Origin: Bacillota bacterium
GTDB taxonomy: Bacteria; Bacillota; Clostridia; Christensenellales; Aristaeellaceae
Direction of reading: 5' to 3'
Assembly: GCA_023416585.1 (NCBI GenBank)
Contig: JAEZHM010000018.1
Span: 1-64,000 of the forward strand
Length of the DNA: 64,000 bases
The translations under genes and the position numbers were made by a program. The notes beneath the pieces are model-generated. The model did not search any database, was not told where the DNA came from, and worked only from the letters and a program-made list of their open reading frames with translations. This document shows positions 51,751 through 60,716 of this stretch, piece by piece (position 1 is the stretch's first letter; each line of letters opens with the position of its first letter).

Positions 51751-51789
51751 CATGCACAGGTGCCGTAGGCGCCTTGCAAAAAGGATGAC

Positions 51790-51826
51790 GGGGCTGTCTT
51801 CACTTAAGGCAGCCCCATTGGTTTTA
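51790..51826 (+). terminator. Probable terminator after pfkA
   Basis: GGGGCTGTCTT (51790-51800) pairs with AAGGCAGCCCC (51806-51816) with one G-T pair, loop CACTT, then ATTGGTTTTA. The T run is weak. Confidence 0.65.
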
Positions 51827-51832
51827 TCGATC

Positions 51833-53434
51833 TTATGGTTTTATGGAGAAATCCTCGATGCCACGCAGCAGTTCCATCTCCCGCACATCCCTTGCAGTAG
51901 TATACATTCTGTGCGTTAAAATGGCGCCCTTTCGGTAAAACAGGCAAATGAACGGAACATCCTGCGCAAACTTCTGCTGTATGGCCGCAAGTGTCTGAGC
52001 AAAGGCATCGGGGGTATTCTTTGTTCTAAGCTCCTTGCATAGGCTTGTCATTTCCTCACTTTTATATCGGCAATAATTACCTGTGTTATTGCTCATCAGC
52101 ATAAACCCGGGGTCCGGCACCGAATCCATCTGATAGGCAACCAGTGCCAGGTCATAGGAACCGGCGGACAGGCGGCTTGTGACCTCATCAAATGTATCCG
52201 TATTCACTTTGACCTCTATGCCCACCTGAGCCAACATATCCTTCATCATATTCGCCGCTTCCACGCGAACATTGTTATCGCTGTCCTCATAGACATACAT
52301 TTGCAAATGCAGGTTCCTTACCTTGCCATCCACTACCTTGTTCAGAAAACCGTCGCCGTCCAGATCCTTCCATCCCTCCTCCTCAAGGAGAGCTTTCGCT
52401 TTTCCCACATCATATGTATAAGCTCCCGGCGTATCTGAGTACAGCCAGTTGCCGTTGACCATGGGCGTATCTGTGCGGGATACCATGTCCATGTATACCT
52501 GCGATGCGATCTTATTCACATCAATGGCATAGCGGACGGCCTTGCGCACCTTGACGCTATCCAGCGGAAAGGAACTTTGGCTATTGTTTATGAGCAAGGT
52601 TTCCAGTTGCCTGGAGCGGTAGTCCAGCCTTAAGGAAGCCGTACCGCTCTTGTACTGCGCGGCAGCCATAGAGCGTGTAAACACCGCATCCACACGGGCA
52701 TATTCATAGCTTTCAATGATCTCCTTGCTGCTGGTGTGGAAAGTGGCCATAATTTCCTGCACCTGAGGCTTCTGGCGCCACCAAAAGTCATTGGTAGTCA
52801 GCCACATGTAGTCCGCAGGCTTGAAAACGGATATGACATAGGGCCCTGTGCCGGGCGGATTGGGCATTTGAATGCGGTCAGCCGGAAGGATGGGGAATGT
52901 CAAGGCATACAAAAGGCCGTAATATCCGCGCGCCGCCTTTATCACAATGGTTTGATCGCCATCCGCCCTGATGCTGTCGATGAAGTAGCGCAGATTTCCA
53001 TAATAGCCTTTGTCCGTGTTGGCTTCATCGTTGGCGAAGTCCAGTATGTACTGGACGGTGGCCACTACATCGTTTGCGGTAAGCGGTGTGCCGTCAGAGA
53101 AGGTTACACCGCTGCGCAGGAAAAACGTCCATGTCTTGCCTGTGCCTGTCGGCGCTTCCCACCGCTCACATAGCAGCCCCTTGGGGCGGTAGTCGTCGTC
53201 TATGGTGATCAGGCTTTCATACACCAGACCGTACAGGGAGGTCAGGTCCCTCTCCTGTGGCTGGAGCGGGTAAATTTCCGTTGTTTTGGTGGAAATGATG
53301 CCGATGGTCAGGTCTGTGCCCACGTTGGAGGCCAGCGCTCCCACAGGCAAAATCATCATAAGGCACAGAGCAATGAAAACCGCCTTATGAAGGTTGTTCC
53401 TCCTTGGTAAAGTATAATCTCTCGTAAATCGCAT
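51833..53434 (-). CDS. ABC-transporter solute-binding protein, family 5 (OppA-like)
   Basis: The 533-residue protein has a signal peptide (hydrophobic part KAVFIALCLMMILPVGALA, about 17-35) and then a family 5 extracellular binding domain. Typical blocks are LTSLYGLVYESLITIDDDYRPKG, TWTFFLRSGVTFSDGTPL, TANDVVATVQYI, VRKAVRYAIDVNKI and LLEEEGWKDLDGDGF. Members bind oligopeptides, nickel or sugars, and the ligand is unknown. There is no lipobox Cys. No permease or ATPase genes are adjacent, so it is an orphan binding protein. The start overlaps the lytic transglycosylase gene; ATG 53434 has only a weak GGTGG upstream, so the start is uncertain. Confidence 0.87.
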   Translation of the reverse strand: MRFTRDYTLPRRNNLHKAVFIALCLMMILPVGALASNVGTDLTIGIISTKTTEIYPLQPQERDLTSLYGLVYESLITIDDDYRPKGLLCERWEAPTGTGKTWTFFLRSGVTFSDGTPLTANDVVATVQYILDFANDEANTDKGYYGNLRYFIDSIRADGDQTIVIKAARGYYGLLYALTFPILPADRIQMPNPPGTGPYVISVFKPADYMWLTTNDFWWRQKPQVQEIMATFHTSSKEIIESYEYARVDAVFTRSMAAAQYKSGTASLRLDYRSRQLETLLINNSQSSFPLDSVKVRKAVRYAIDVNKIASQVYMDMVSRTDTPMVNGNWLYSDTPGAYTYDVGKAKALLEEEGWKDLDGDGFLNKVVDGKVRNLHLQMYVYEDSDNNVRVEAANMMKDMLAQVGIEVKVNTDTFDEVTSRLSAGSYDLALVAYQMDSVPDPGFMLMSNNTGNYCRYKSEEMTSLCKELRTKNTPDAFAQTLAAIQQKFAQDVPFICLFYRKGAILTHRMYTTARDVREMELLRGIEDFSIKP

Positions 53435-54086
53435 AGGCCGAAACCACCCTTTGTGCATATTGCTTTGTAGGACCATCCGCCATGTCATTGATGTGTATCG
53501 TTTGCCCATCCAGGGAATAATCGGGATTCATGAGCCATTCGGATACCTTGTTCTGCCCCGCATGGTAGGCGCTGGCTACCAGAACCGGATCGCCGCCAAA
53601 CATCTTTGACAGAAAGCCGATGTACCAGCTGCCATAACGGATATTCGCAAGGGGATCATACATCATCTGAAAGTTGTAACTGCTCTCCTCATCCAACTTA
53701 CCAGCGATCCATGTGGCTGTTTCCGACATTACCTGCATGAGCCCCCTGGCGCCCACAGAGCTTTCGGCATCCTTGCGGTAGGAGCTTTCGCACAGTATGA
53801 TGGCGGCCAGAAAGGCTGGTTTTACATTGTTTTCCCGTGCTGCCTCCTCAATGGCCTTAAGATATTGCTCGGGAAGGGGATGTTCCGCAAGCAGCTTTTG
53901 ATGGGCGGCTTCCCTGGCGGCCTGCTGGGTATATAAATACGTCTCCATCAGCGCCTTTGCCAGGATCAGTCCAATCATTGCAAGCAGCATAACAATTAAG
54001 GTCACCGCCAGCCAGCGGTCCAACCGGACCGGATGATGTTTGGCACGGCCGGCCGCAGGTGCGGAAATCGGGCGGTTATCAGTCAA
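53385..54086 (-). CDS. Slt-like lytic transglycosylase
   Basis: The 233-residue protein has a short N-terminus, one membrane helix (about 25-45) and an SLT domain (about 75-225). The catalytic Glu is in AIILCESSYRKDA, with GARGLMQVMSETATWIA, DPLANIRYGSWYI and VASAYHAGQNKVSEWL. It cleaves the MurNAc-GlcNAc bond of peptidoglycan with 1,6-anhydro formation, outside the membrane. The start is TTG 54086, inside the end of coaE, with GGGAGG eight bases upstream. The polA-coaE-transglycosylase order is common in Clostridia. Confidence 0.9.
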   Translation of the reverse strand: MTDNRPISAPAAGRAKHHPVRLDRWLAVTLIVMLLAMIGLILAKALMETYLYTQQAAREAAHQKLLAEHPLPEQYLKAIEEAARENNVKPAFLAAIILCESSYRKDAESSVGARGLMQVMSETATWIAGKLDEESSYNFQMMYDPLANIRYGSWYIGFLSKMFGGDPVLVASAYHAGQNKVSEWLMNPDYSLDGQTIHINDMADGPTKQYAQRVVSAYAIYERLYFTKEEQPS

Positions 54087-54693
54087 AGCGTGTTCCTCCC
54101 AGCATTATCAATGCTTCCTGCCAAAGGCGCACCGCCTGCGCAGCGCTTTCCTCAGGTACACCGTCCGTGCGAATCACATGGTCCGCCCGGCGGCATTTTT
54201 CCCTCGGGTCCATTTGGCTTTTAAGACGCATAAGCGCCTGCTCCTTCGTAAGCCCGTCCCTTGCGCGAAGCCTTTTTAACTGTTCCCGCTTGGGCACATA
54301 TACGCACCAGACCTCATCGGCCATGGATTCCATTTTGCTTTCATACAAAAGCGGGATATCCACCACCGCAGCCTTGTGCGTTAGGCTGATTTCAGAAAGT
54401 TCGTTCCTAATACGGTCGGCCACCATGGGATGTATGATCCCTTCCAGGCGCAGCCGTGCCTCCTCATCGGAAAAAATAATGGCTGCCAGAGCCTTTCGGT
54501 CCAGCGTACCATCTTCATGAAATACGCCATCGCCAAAAGCGTTCCTGATCTGTGGCAACGCTTCGCCATTAGGCGCGGTCAGAGAGCGGGATATTTGATC
54601 AGCGTCGATCACCGGCACGCCCTGTTTGTTAAGAGCGTTCAAAAGCGTTGTTTTTCCGCTGGCGATGCCTCCGGTGAGGGCGATTACATACAT
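54079..54693 (-). CDS. coaE: Dephospho-CoA kinase
   Basis: The 204-residue enzyme makes the last step of coenzyme A synthesis by phosphorylating dephospho-CoA. It has P-loop LTGGIASGKTTLLN, VIDADQISR, IIHPMVADRIR, VVDIPLLYES and RLRARDGLTKEQA. ATG 54693 (MYVIALTGG) is chosen because AGGAGG lies seven bases upstream. The stop overlaps the next gene. It follows polA by about 195 bases on the same strand with only a short hairpin between. Confidence 0.95.
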   Translation of the reverse strand: MYVIALTGGIASGKTTLLNALNKQGVPVIDADQISRSLTAPNGEALPQIRNAFGDGVFHEDGTLDRKALAAIIFSDEEARLRLEGIIHPMVADRIRNELSEISLTHKAAVVDIPLLYESKMESMADEVWCVYVPKREQLKRLRARDGLTKEQALMRLKSQMDPREKCRRADHVIRTDGVPEESAAQAVRLWQEALIMLGGTRFD

Positions 54694-54838
54694 CGAAGTC
54701 CTCCTATATATTCGGCCACGATACGCTATATCTTTATGCAAGCCTATTATAGGATACGGATATAACGTTGATAAAATCTAATTTCATGCCGGATGGTTAT
54801 CTTGGTTCAAGTTTGTATCAATTGTTAAGTAGAGGGCT

Positions 54839-54859
54839 GCAGGGGATATTATCCCCTGC
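54839..54859. other. Hairpin between polA and coaE
   Basis: GCAGGGGAT-ATT-ATCCCCTGC is a perfect 9-bp stem just after the polA stop. It has no T run on the minus strand, so it may stabilise the polA 3' end or give partial termination. Confidence 0.5.
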
Positions 54860-54887
54860 CGGGATTCTTAAGGGCGGAGGCCTAAAA

Positions 54888-57458
54888 TCATTTTGTGTCG
54901 TACCAGCTAGGACCCTGGTTCACTTCAGCAATCAGGGGTACCTTCAGCCGGACCACCTGCTCCATGCAGTCCTTAAGCAGTGCGGAGGCCGTTTTTGCTT
55001 CCTCCGGCGGGCATTCGATGAGCAGCTCATCGTGCACCTGCAAGGTCAGTCTCGCCTGAAGCTTCTCCCTATTCAGCGCGTCATACACCCGCACCATAGC
55101 CAGCTTGATGATATCCGCCGCAGTGCCCTGAACGGGGGTATTCATGGCCACGCGTTCACCGAAGTTGCGGGTATTGGCGTTGGAGCTTGAAATCTCCGTA
55201 AGATACCGGCGGCGGTGAAAGAGCGTTTGAGCGTACCCCTTTTCCTTGCCGCTTTTCACGGCATCCTCCATGAAGGTCTTTACGCCGGGGTAGCGTTCAA
55301 AATACCGGCGCATAAACTCCGCCGCTTCCTTGCGGGTGACGCCGGTATTCCTGGCCAGGCCGAAATCGCTGATGCCATACACCAAGCCAAAGTTCACCGC
55401 TTTGGCGCTGGAGCGCATCTGTGGTGTGACCTCGTTCATAGGCACGCCGAACACCTCGGAGGCTGTTCGGGTGTGAATATCCTGCCCCATCCGGAAAGCT
55501 TCCACCATGTTCTTGTCGCCGCTTAAGTGGGCCAGCACGCGAAGCTCGATCTGCGAATAGTCGGCATCCAATAGTACCCAGCCCGGCTGCGGTATGAAAG
55601 CCCGGCGGATCTCGCGGCCAAGCTCAGAGCGGACAGGAATGTTTTGCAAGTTCGGATCGTTGCTGGATATGCGGCCAGTGGCTGTACCCACCTGATCGAA
55701 GGTGGTGTGTACACGGCCGTCTGCGCCCATCAGGCGCTGCAGCCCTTCTATGTAGGTGCCGTTCAGCTTAACAATCTGGCGGTAGTTTAACAGCGGCGTA
55801 ATAGCGGGATGAAGCTCGATGAGCCCCTCCAGGATATCGGCGCTGGTAGAATAGCCCTTTTGGCTCTTTTTCCCGGCGGGCAGGCCAAGTGTTTCAAACA
55901 GCACATGGCTCAGTTGCTGCGGGCTGTTGAGGTTAAAGCCGCGAACACCGGTCAAAGTATATACCTGCTCGCGGAGGAATTCTATCTGCTGCGTGAAGTC
56001 CGCCCCGAGGCGGTTCAAGACTTCTCTGTCCACTACAAAGCCGGCACTTTCCATGGAAAAGAGCACGCGGGAAAGCGGCATTTCCATATCGGCCATCAAT
56101 GCCAGCGCGTCGTTTTGTGTCAGCTTTTCCTGCTGAGACCTGTATAGTGAGAGAAGCGCAGAAGCATCCTCCTCGCCACGAGGGGTGAAGTTATGCAGCC
56201 CATAGCTGCGCTCCTGGGGGTTTGCCAGGTACGCGCCGATCATGGTATCCCAGGCCACCTTATCCGGCAGTACCGCGGAAATATCCTTCAATTTATGCAA
56301 CAGGCTTTTCAAGTCATGAACGATGATTTCCTGTTTCTCAAACACCGGAGATAATGCCAGCAGCGCGTCGCCGGGCGATAGCCCCGGAGACAGAAGATCC
56401 CCCATCAGCGTCACGCGGGAACGGCGCCCATCCGGTGTCGCCAGCGTCAGGCTGTCCCCCAGGTGGATAGCCACCGGGCCTGGACCCTTTGCCAGCTCTT
56501 CTGCGGTTTTTAGGATCGCCTCCAGCCCGGAAAGCTCCTCCCAGGGGCCAAAGGCAGTATCCTGAACAGCAGGTACATCCGGTACGGTCTCCCCTTCCCC
56601 CATCAATATGGCAAGTCGCTTGGAAAGGCTGTTCAATTCGTATTTTTGAAAAAGAGGCAGTGCCTCCTGCAAGCGGTTCAAGCGGCAGTCCGGCAAGCGC
56701 ATTTCAATAGGCGCGTCCGGGCGGATGGTGGCCAATTCCTTGGAAAAACGGGCCAGTTCCACATTGTCACGTACCTTTTCGCCCAGTTTTCCAGGGATTT
56801 TCCCAGCGTTATCCAGAACATTTTCCAGCGTGCCATATTCGGCAAGCAGCTTGACAGCCGTCTTTTCCCCCACGCCGGGGATGCCGGGAATATTATCGCT
56901 GGAATCGCCCATCAGGCCTTTCCAGTCGGTTACCTGCTCCGGGGTGATACCGTACTCTTCTTTTACGGTAACAGGGGTAAAAAGCATCGTTTCCGAAAAG
57001 CCTTTTTTAGGAAAGAGCAGGGAAATATTATTGTCCACCAACTGCAGTGCATCCCGGTCGCCGGTGAGCAAAAGTGCCCGAAACCCCTGCGCGTCAGCCA
57101 TTTTGGCAAACGTTCCCAGAAGGTCATCCGCCTCATAGCCCGCAATGCTGTATGTACCAATACCAAGGGCGTTAAGCAGTTCGCGGATCAGGGCAAATTG
57201 AGGCCTAAGTTCCGGCGGCGTTTCCGCTCTGCCGGCCTTGTATTCGGCATACACCGTGTGGCGGAAGGTGGGGCCATGCTCGTCAAAAGCCACGGCGCAG
57301 TACCGGGGCTTTTCCTCCTGAAACACTTTAAACAGCATCCCGAAAAAACCCTGCACGGCGTTTGTGTACACGCCGGTAGATGTATTCAAAAGGGGCAGTG
57401 CGTGAAAGGCTCTGTGTATCAGGCTGTTGCCGTCCACAATAAGAAACGTTTCCTTCAT
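54888..57458 (-). CDS. polA: DNA polymerase I
   Basis: The 856-residue enzyme has a 5'-3' exonuclease domain (about 1-290, with FLIVDGNSLIHRAFHALP, AEYKAGR and LLTGDRDALQLVD), a degenerate 3'-5' exonuclease domain (about 310-460) and a family A polymerase domain. The polymerase motifs are A VLLDADYSQIELRVLAHL, B RSSAKAVNFGLVYGI and C LQVHDELLIECP. The proofreading motif DxE is missing (VAIHLGDSL), as in many Bacillota. It fills Okazaki and repair gaps. ATG 57458 follows GGGGAGG; the reading from 57602 is rejected for lack of a binding site and homology. Confidence 0.96.
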   Translation of the reverse strand: MKETFLIVDGNSLIHRAFHALPLLNTSTGVYTNAVQGFFGMLFKVFQEEKPRYCAVAFDEHGPTFRHTVYAEYKAGRAETPPELRPQFALIRELLNALGIGTYSIAGYEADDLLGTFAKMADAQGFRALLLTGDRDALQLVDNNISLLFPKKGFSETMLFTPVTVKEEYGITPEQVTDWKGLMGDSSDNIPGIPGVGEKTAVKLLAEYGTLENVLDNAGKIPGKLGEKVRDNVELARFSKELATIRPDAPIEMRLPDCRLNRLQEALPLFQKYELNSLSKRLAILMGEGETVPDVPAVQDTAFGPWEELSGLEAILKTAEELAKGPGPVAIHLGDSLTLATPDGRRSRVTLMGDLLSPGLSPGDALLALSPVFEKQEIIVHDLKSLLHKLKDISAVLPDKVAWDTMIGAYLANPQERSYGLHNFTPRGEEDASALLSLYRSQQEKLTQNDALALMADMEMPLSRVLFSMESAGFVVDREVLNRLGADFTQQIEFLREQVYTLTGVRGFNLNSPQQLSHVLFETLGLPAGKKSQKGYSTSADILEGLIELHPAITPLLNYRQIVKLNGTYIEGLQRLMGADGRVHTTFDQVGTATGRISSNDPNLQNIPVRSELGREIRRAFIPQPGWVLLDADYSQIELRVLAHLSGDKNMVEAFRMGQDIHTRTASEVFGVPMNEVTPQMRSSAKAVNFGLVYGISDFGLARNTGVTRKEAAEFMRRYFERYPGVKTFMEDAVKSGKEKGYAQTLFHRRRYLTEISSSNANTRNFGERVAMNTPVQGTAADIIKLAMVRVYDALNREKLQARLTLQVHDELLIECPPEEAKTASALLKDCMEQVVRLKVPLIAEVNQGPSWYDTK

Positions 57459-57561
57459 GCTGCGGTCCTCCCCATCGGCCCTAAAAGCCTTCTTATGTAG
57501 TTTACCACAAAATAACGGAGGATACAAAGGCGCGGCGTGTGCACCTTCATTCCCACGGGAA

Positions 57562-58191
57562 TCATCCATGTACCAAAATGGCCAAAGAGGCATAACCGCC
57601 AAAGCCTATGGGTTCGACCGGTTTAAGCGGCTGACCTTTCAAAATGGTTTCCACTTCCTCATAACCTGTGGGAAATGCAAAGTTATACCTGGCCGGCAGC
57701 GCGAATACATACCGGCTGTTGCGATTCAGTTCACTGGGGCCTATGGGAGCAGCCCCTAAATGAAACGCTTCTTTTTGAAGTGCGTCCCATTGATCCAGTG
57801 TGAAAATCAGGATGGGTATATCCTGCCTTGGGTTTTCCGCCGTCCACAAAGGGTGGCGTATTATAAGCTCAGGCCCTTCCTCCACAATTTTCCCAGCCTG
57901 CTCCCCCGTTGCTGCCAGACCTTCCCAACGGGAATCCACAATGGAAAAATCCTGCCAGCTGTCAGGCAGCGCAAAGCTGAAGCCATATTGGGTGTTATAA
58001 TATACCACCCCCTGCGCCTGAGGTGTGCTACTTGGCGGGGCGGCCGTTATAATAGCTGAAGGTAATGCAGGCGGCACCGGGGCCGTGGAATTCGCATTAG
58101 GCGGCGCAGCCGTATACCCTACGCTGCCGCCCGCACAGCCGGTCAACACGCAGCCGGCCAGCAAAATACAGATATACTTTATTCGCTTCAT
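57562..58191 (-). CDS. Lipoprotein of unknown function
   Basis: The 209-residue protein has a lipoprotein signal with lipobox LTGC (Cys19). A Pro/Ala/Ser linker follows (about 22-60), then a domain (about 62-209) with YYNTQYGFSFALPDSWQDF, the segment that recalls the PxxW region of the lipoprotein at 44177. It lies 104 bases upstream of polA on the same strand. No family function is known to me. Confidence 0.8.
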   Translation of the reverse strand: MKRIKYICILLAGCVLTGCAGGSVGYTAAPPNANSTAPVPPALPSAIITAAPPSSTPQAQGVVYYNTQYGFSFALPDSWQDFSIVDSRWEGLAATGEQAGKIVEEGPELIIRHPLWTAENPRQDIPILIFTLDQWDALQKEAFHLGAAPIGPSELNRNSRYVFALPARYNFAFPTGYEEVETILKGQPLKPVEPIGFGGYASLAILVHG

Positions 58192-58291
58192 TCACATGCC
58201 TCCCGGACCATAATCCCTTCATATGGTGCCTTGATCCAAAAAATCTATGTCTGCATCCTTTTCCCATGTCGAGATCCACATCCCAATGATG

Positions 58292-58819
58292 TCATTTATC
58301 CTGCCATTCCGATTCTAGAACGGCATATTCATATGTATCGTGCCATATAGGATTTCCGCTTTCATCCTTCTTAAAGTAAACATTTTGAACAAGATGTCCC
58401 TCTCTGCGCATGCCGAGCCGCTCCATCAGATGCCAGGATTTTTCATTTTCAGGGTTGCAACAGGCCACGATACGCCTGGCATTCCGCGTTGTAATGATAT
58501 GTTGTATAAGAGCTCTGGCGCTTTCTAACGCATATCCTTTCCCATGGTAAGCGGCATTGAAAACATATCCCAGCTCCCAAGTGTCAAACTCAAGCTTACT
58601 TAGGTATATATTTCCAATCAGTTTTTGACCGTCATTTAAGCATACTGCCCAGAACGCATCGTCTTTGGACCTGCGTTCCGCTTCTTTTTGGGAAGCCTCC
58701 ACAGAAAACACACCATATGGCTCATAACGCACAACCTGAGGATCGGACAGATATTCGTACAAATCCGGCCCGTCCTGCGGGATAAAACGGCGGATGGTCA
58801 AGCGCTGAGTCAAAAGCAT
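58292..58819 (-). CDS. GNAT acetyltransferase (RimJ/RimL type)
   Basis: The 175-residue protein starts LLTQRLTIRRFIPQDGPDLYEYL, has the acetyl-CoA loop LGYVFNAAYHGKGYALESARAL and ends with the usual MERLGMRREGHLVQNVYFK. It acetylates an amino group on a protein N-terminus or small molecule; the substrate is unknown. ATG 58819 is eight bases after AGGAGG. It is monocistronic. Confidence 0.92.
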   Translation of the reverse strand: MLLTQRLTIRRFIPQDGPDLYEYLSDPQVVRYEPYGVFSVEASQKEAERRSKDDAFWAVCLNDGQKLIGNIYLSKLEFDTWELGYVFNAAYHGKGYALESARALIQHIITTRNARRIVACCNPENEKSWHLMERLGMRREGHLVQNVYFKKDESGNPIWHDTYEYAVLESEWQDK

Positions 58820-58939
58820 GAAAATTCCTCCCTGATAAAGATAGTTCTCAGGCATGATTATACCACAGCGCAATTCTTTTCGGCGCATGTTCCGGCTATC
58901 TTGCGGAAAGAATGGACTTGATTCAATATCGAAGGAGCG

Positions 58940-60187
58940 ATGCGCGTGAATCCATTTACGTTAAAACCAATGAATATCAATGACGGTTTCATGGATTGGA
59001 ACCAGCTATATCCCAAGTCCTACGACATGAACGAGATCGACCCCTATACCAGGGTCAGGGTCATTCTCATGAACGGCACGGAGTTTGAATCCGTTTGGTT
59101 CTCCCACCAGTTCTCCAGGCATGAATCATGCAACGACCTGCGGCGCGAGTTGGCCGTGGTACGCCGCCAGGAGCAGCAGCAGCAAAAACGGATCGCCAAT
59201 TTGAAGCCGCTGAACGAAAACCAGCTGGTTCATACCATAGGCTATGAGCAGGTGGCCGTGGACTTGACCGCCGCCCTCGCCCAATGTGAAAAGGATGCCA
59301 CCGTCAAGTCCTCGCTGGATTTCGCGCTGCTGGAAGACTTTGACCACCTGTACCGCTATGCCGATCTGCTGGAAATGGAGCAGGGCGTAAAGGCTGAAAG
59401 CCTGGTGGGCCATTATACGGAGATCATGCCCGGCCGCCCCACCATTTCCGAGCACCGCTTCCCCTTTGACGCGCTGTGCGCTCCGGTGGATTACAAGACC
59501 GCAGATATCTCCACCAAGCTGCATATAGGCATCATCACTGCCGCCGAGCAGCAGACAATGAACTATTATATGAACGTGGGCACCTTCTACTCCTCTGACC
59601 TTGGACGGCGTCTTTACCAGGAAATCGGCCTCATCGAGGAGCAGCACGTGACTCAGTACGGAAGCCTGATGGACACAAAATGCACTTGGCTGGAAAGCTG
59701 GGTGATGCATGAATACACGGAGGCATACCTGTACTGGTCCGTCATGCAGGATGAAACAGATCCGTACGTTAAAAAGGTGTGGGAACAGTGCTTTGACATG
59801 GAGGTATCCCACCTGAACAAGGCCGCGCAACAGCTCGCCCAGCGTGAAAACAAGCAGTGGCAGCAGGTGGTTGGCAATGGTGATTTCCCGCAGCCGCTTA
59901 AGTTCAAGTCCAATATCGATTATGTCCGCAGCGTCATGAACATGGTGGAATTCTCTGCCGAAAAGGAGATTTTCAAGCCTGTCAACATGCTGCCTAAGGA
60001 TTATGAGTTCTTCAAATTCCAGAACAAGATGAACCATGATCCCAGCGCTGTCCCCAGCCACCAGGTCATCGATATGTATATTCGCCAAAAGGGCGAGGAT
60101 TACCGCTGGGAAACCGCCCCAAACCCTAACCCCGAATTGCAGAACCGCAAAGCAGACAACACCCGCGTGGGCCGAAGCGTGCAGTAG
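58940..60187 (+). CDS. Putative ferritin-like di-iron protein, uncharacterised
   Basis: The 415-residue soluble protein has a coiled stretch (about 65-90, Gln/Arg rich). The region 195-300 matches the ferritin-like E...ExxH...E...ExxH di-iron pattern: Glu203, Glu233-x-x-His236 (EEQH), Glu258 or Glu261 (HEYTEAYLYW) and Glu288-x-x-His291 (EVSH). The spacings (about 30 and 27 residues) resemble rubrerythrin. No rubredoxin domain is present. The N-terminal domain (1-60) and C-terminal tail (330-415) are unassigned. GTG 58946 is an alternative start since AAGGAG is only two bases before ATG 58940. No function is known. Confidence 0.75.
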   Translation: MRVNPFTLKPMNINDGFMDWNQLYPKSYDMNEIDPYTRVRVILMNGTEFESVWFSHQFSRHESCNDLRRELAVVRRQEQQQQKRIANLKPLNENQLVHTIGYEQVAVDLTAALAQCEKDATVKSSLDFALLEDFDHLYRYADLLEMEQGVKAESLVGHYTEIMPGRPTISEHRFPFDALCAPVDYKTADISTKLHIGIITAAEQQTMNYYMNVGTFYSSDLGRRLYQEIGLIEEQHVTQYGSLMDTKCTWLESWVMHEYTEAYLYWSVMQDETDPYVKKVWEQCFDMEVSHLNKAAQQLAQRENKQWQQVVGNGDFPQPLKFKSNIDYVRSVMNMVEFSAEKEIFKPVNMLPKDYEFFKFQNKMNHDPSAVPSHQVIDMYIRQKGEDYRWETAPNPNPELQNRKADNTRVGRSVQ

Positions 60188-60203
60188 ACCGGTGTGACAT
60201 GGC

Positions 60204-60237
60204 GGGGAGGGCCTCTTTTGCGAAAGAAGCCCTCCCC
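60204..60237 (+). terminator. Strong hairpin after the ferritin-like gene
   Basis: GGGGAGGGC (60204-60212) pairs with GCCCTCCCC (60229-60237), with an inner TCTTT/AAAGA stem closing TGCG. The stem is long but no T run follows. Confidence 0.6.
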
Positions 60238-60364
60238 AACCCACAAGCCTCCATTGGCAAACAAGCACTGCAGCACCGGGAAATTGTACGCTGCCCGAAA
60301 GTCCATTTCCCTGCCAGGAACCCACCTGCATTGCCCCTCATAGGATGCCTGGGGAGGGAGGAGT

Positions 60365-60622
60365 TTGAAAAGTCACTTGTTTACCGACACCCAGGATTTC
60401 GATAGGGAATGGGCCTGCCCACCGGATAAAATTTGTGTTTGCCTCCGGCTGGACAGGCAATTTTATCAGGATTTGTGCAGCCGGGCCGCTATGAAGGGTC
60501 TGACCTCAAGCCAGTACATGGAGCAATCTGTAAAGGCCTGGGAAGCCTTGGCGGAAAGTGTGCCCCATGCCCTGGCTGATTCAAAATCCCCTGCGGGTGG
60601 ATACACCGGACCAGAAAACTGA
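60365..60622 (+). CDS. Small hypothetical protein
   Basis: The 85-residue protein starts with TTG seven bases after GGAGG and reads LFTDTQDFDREWACPPDKIC onward. Residues 25-65 (CLRLDRQFYQDLCSRAAMKGL, SSQYMEQSVKAWEAL) look like a short helical region that could resemble a ribbon-helix-helix or toxin-antitoxin-like fold. This is only a guess. A good terminator follows at once. Confidence 0.6.
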   Translation: MKSHLFTDTQDFDREWACPPDKICVCLRLDRQFYQDLCSRAAMKGLTSSQYMEQSVKAWEALAESVPHALADSKSPAGGYTGPEN

Positions 60623-60630
60623 ATATGGAA

Positions 60631-60680
60631 ATGCAATCCCGCTCCCATCCGATAAAGACAGGAACGGGATTTTTTTTATA
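60631..60680 (+). terminator. Intrinsic terminator after the small protein gene
   Basis: ATCCCG-C-TCC and GGA-A-CGGGAT pair with one mismatch around a loop, followed by TTTTTTTTA. Confidence 0.82.
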
Positions 60681-60716
60681 TAAGTATCTCTCCACTAAGG
60701 AAAAATCTCGAAAGGT

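Noticed and set aside
54888..57458. Proofreading-deficient PolA as a novelty
   Set aside because: Loss of the DxE motif in the 3'-5' exonuclease domain is common in PolA of Bacillota.
59126..60331. 401-codon minus-strand frame opposite the ferritin-like gene
   Set aside because: No ribosome binding site and low-complexity antisense composition. The plus strand has a coherent metal-ligand pattern and a start signal.
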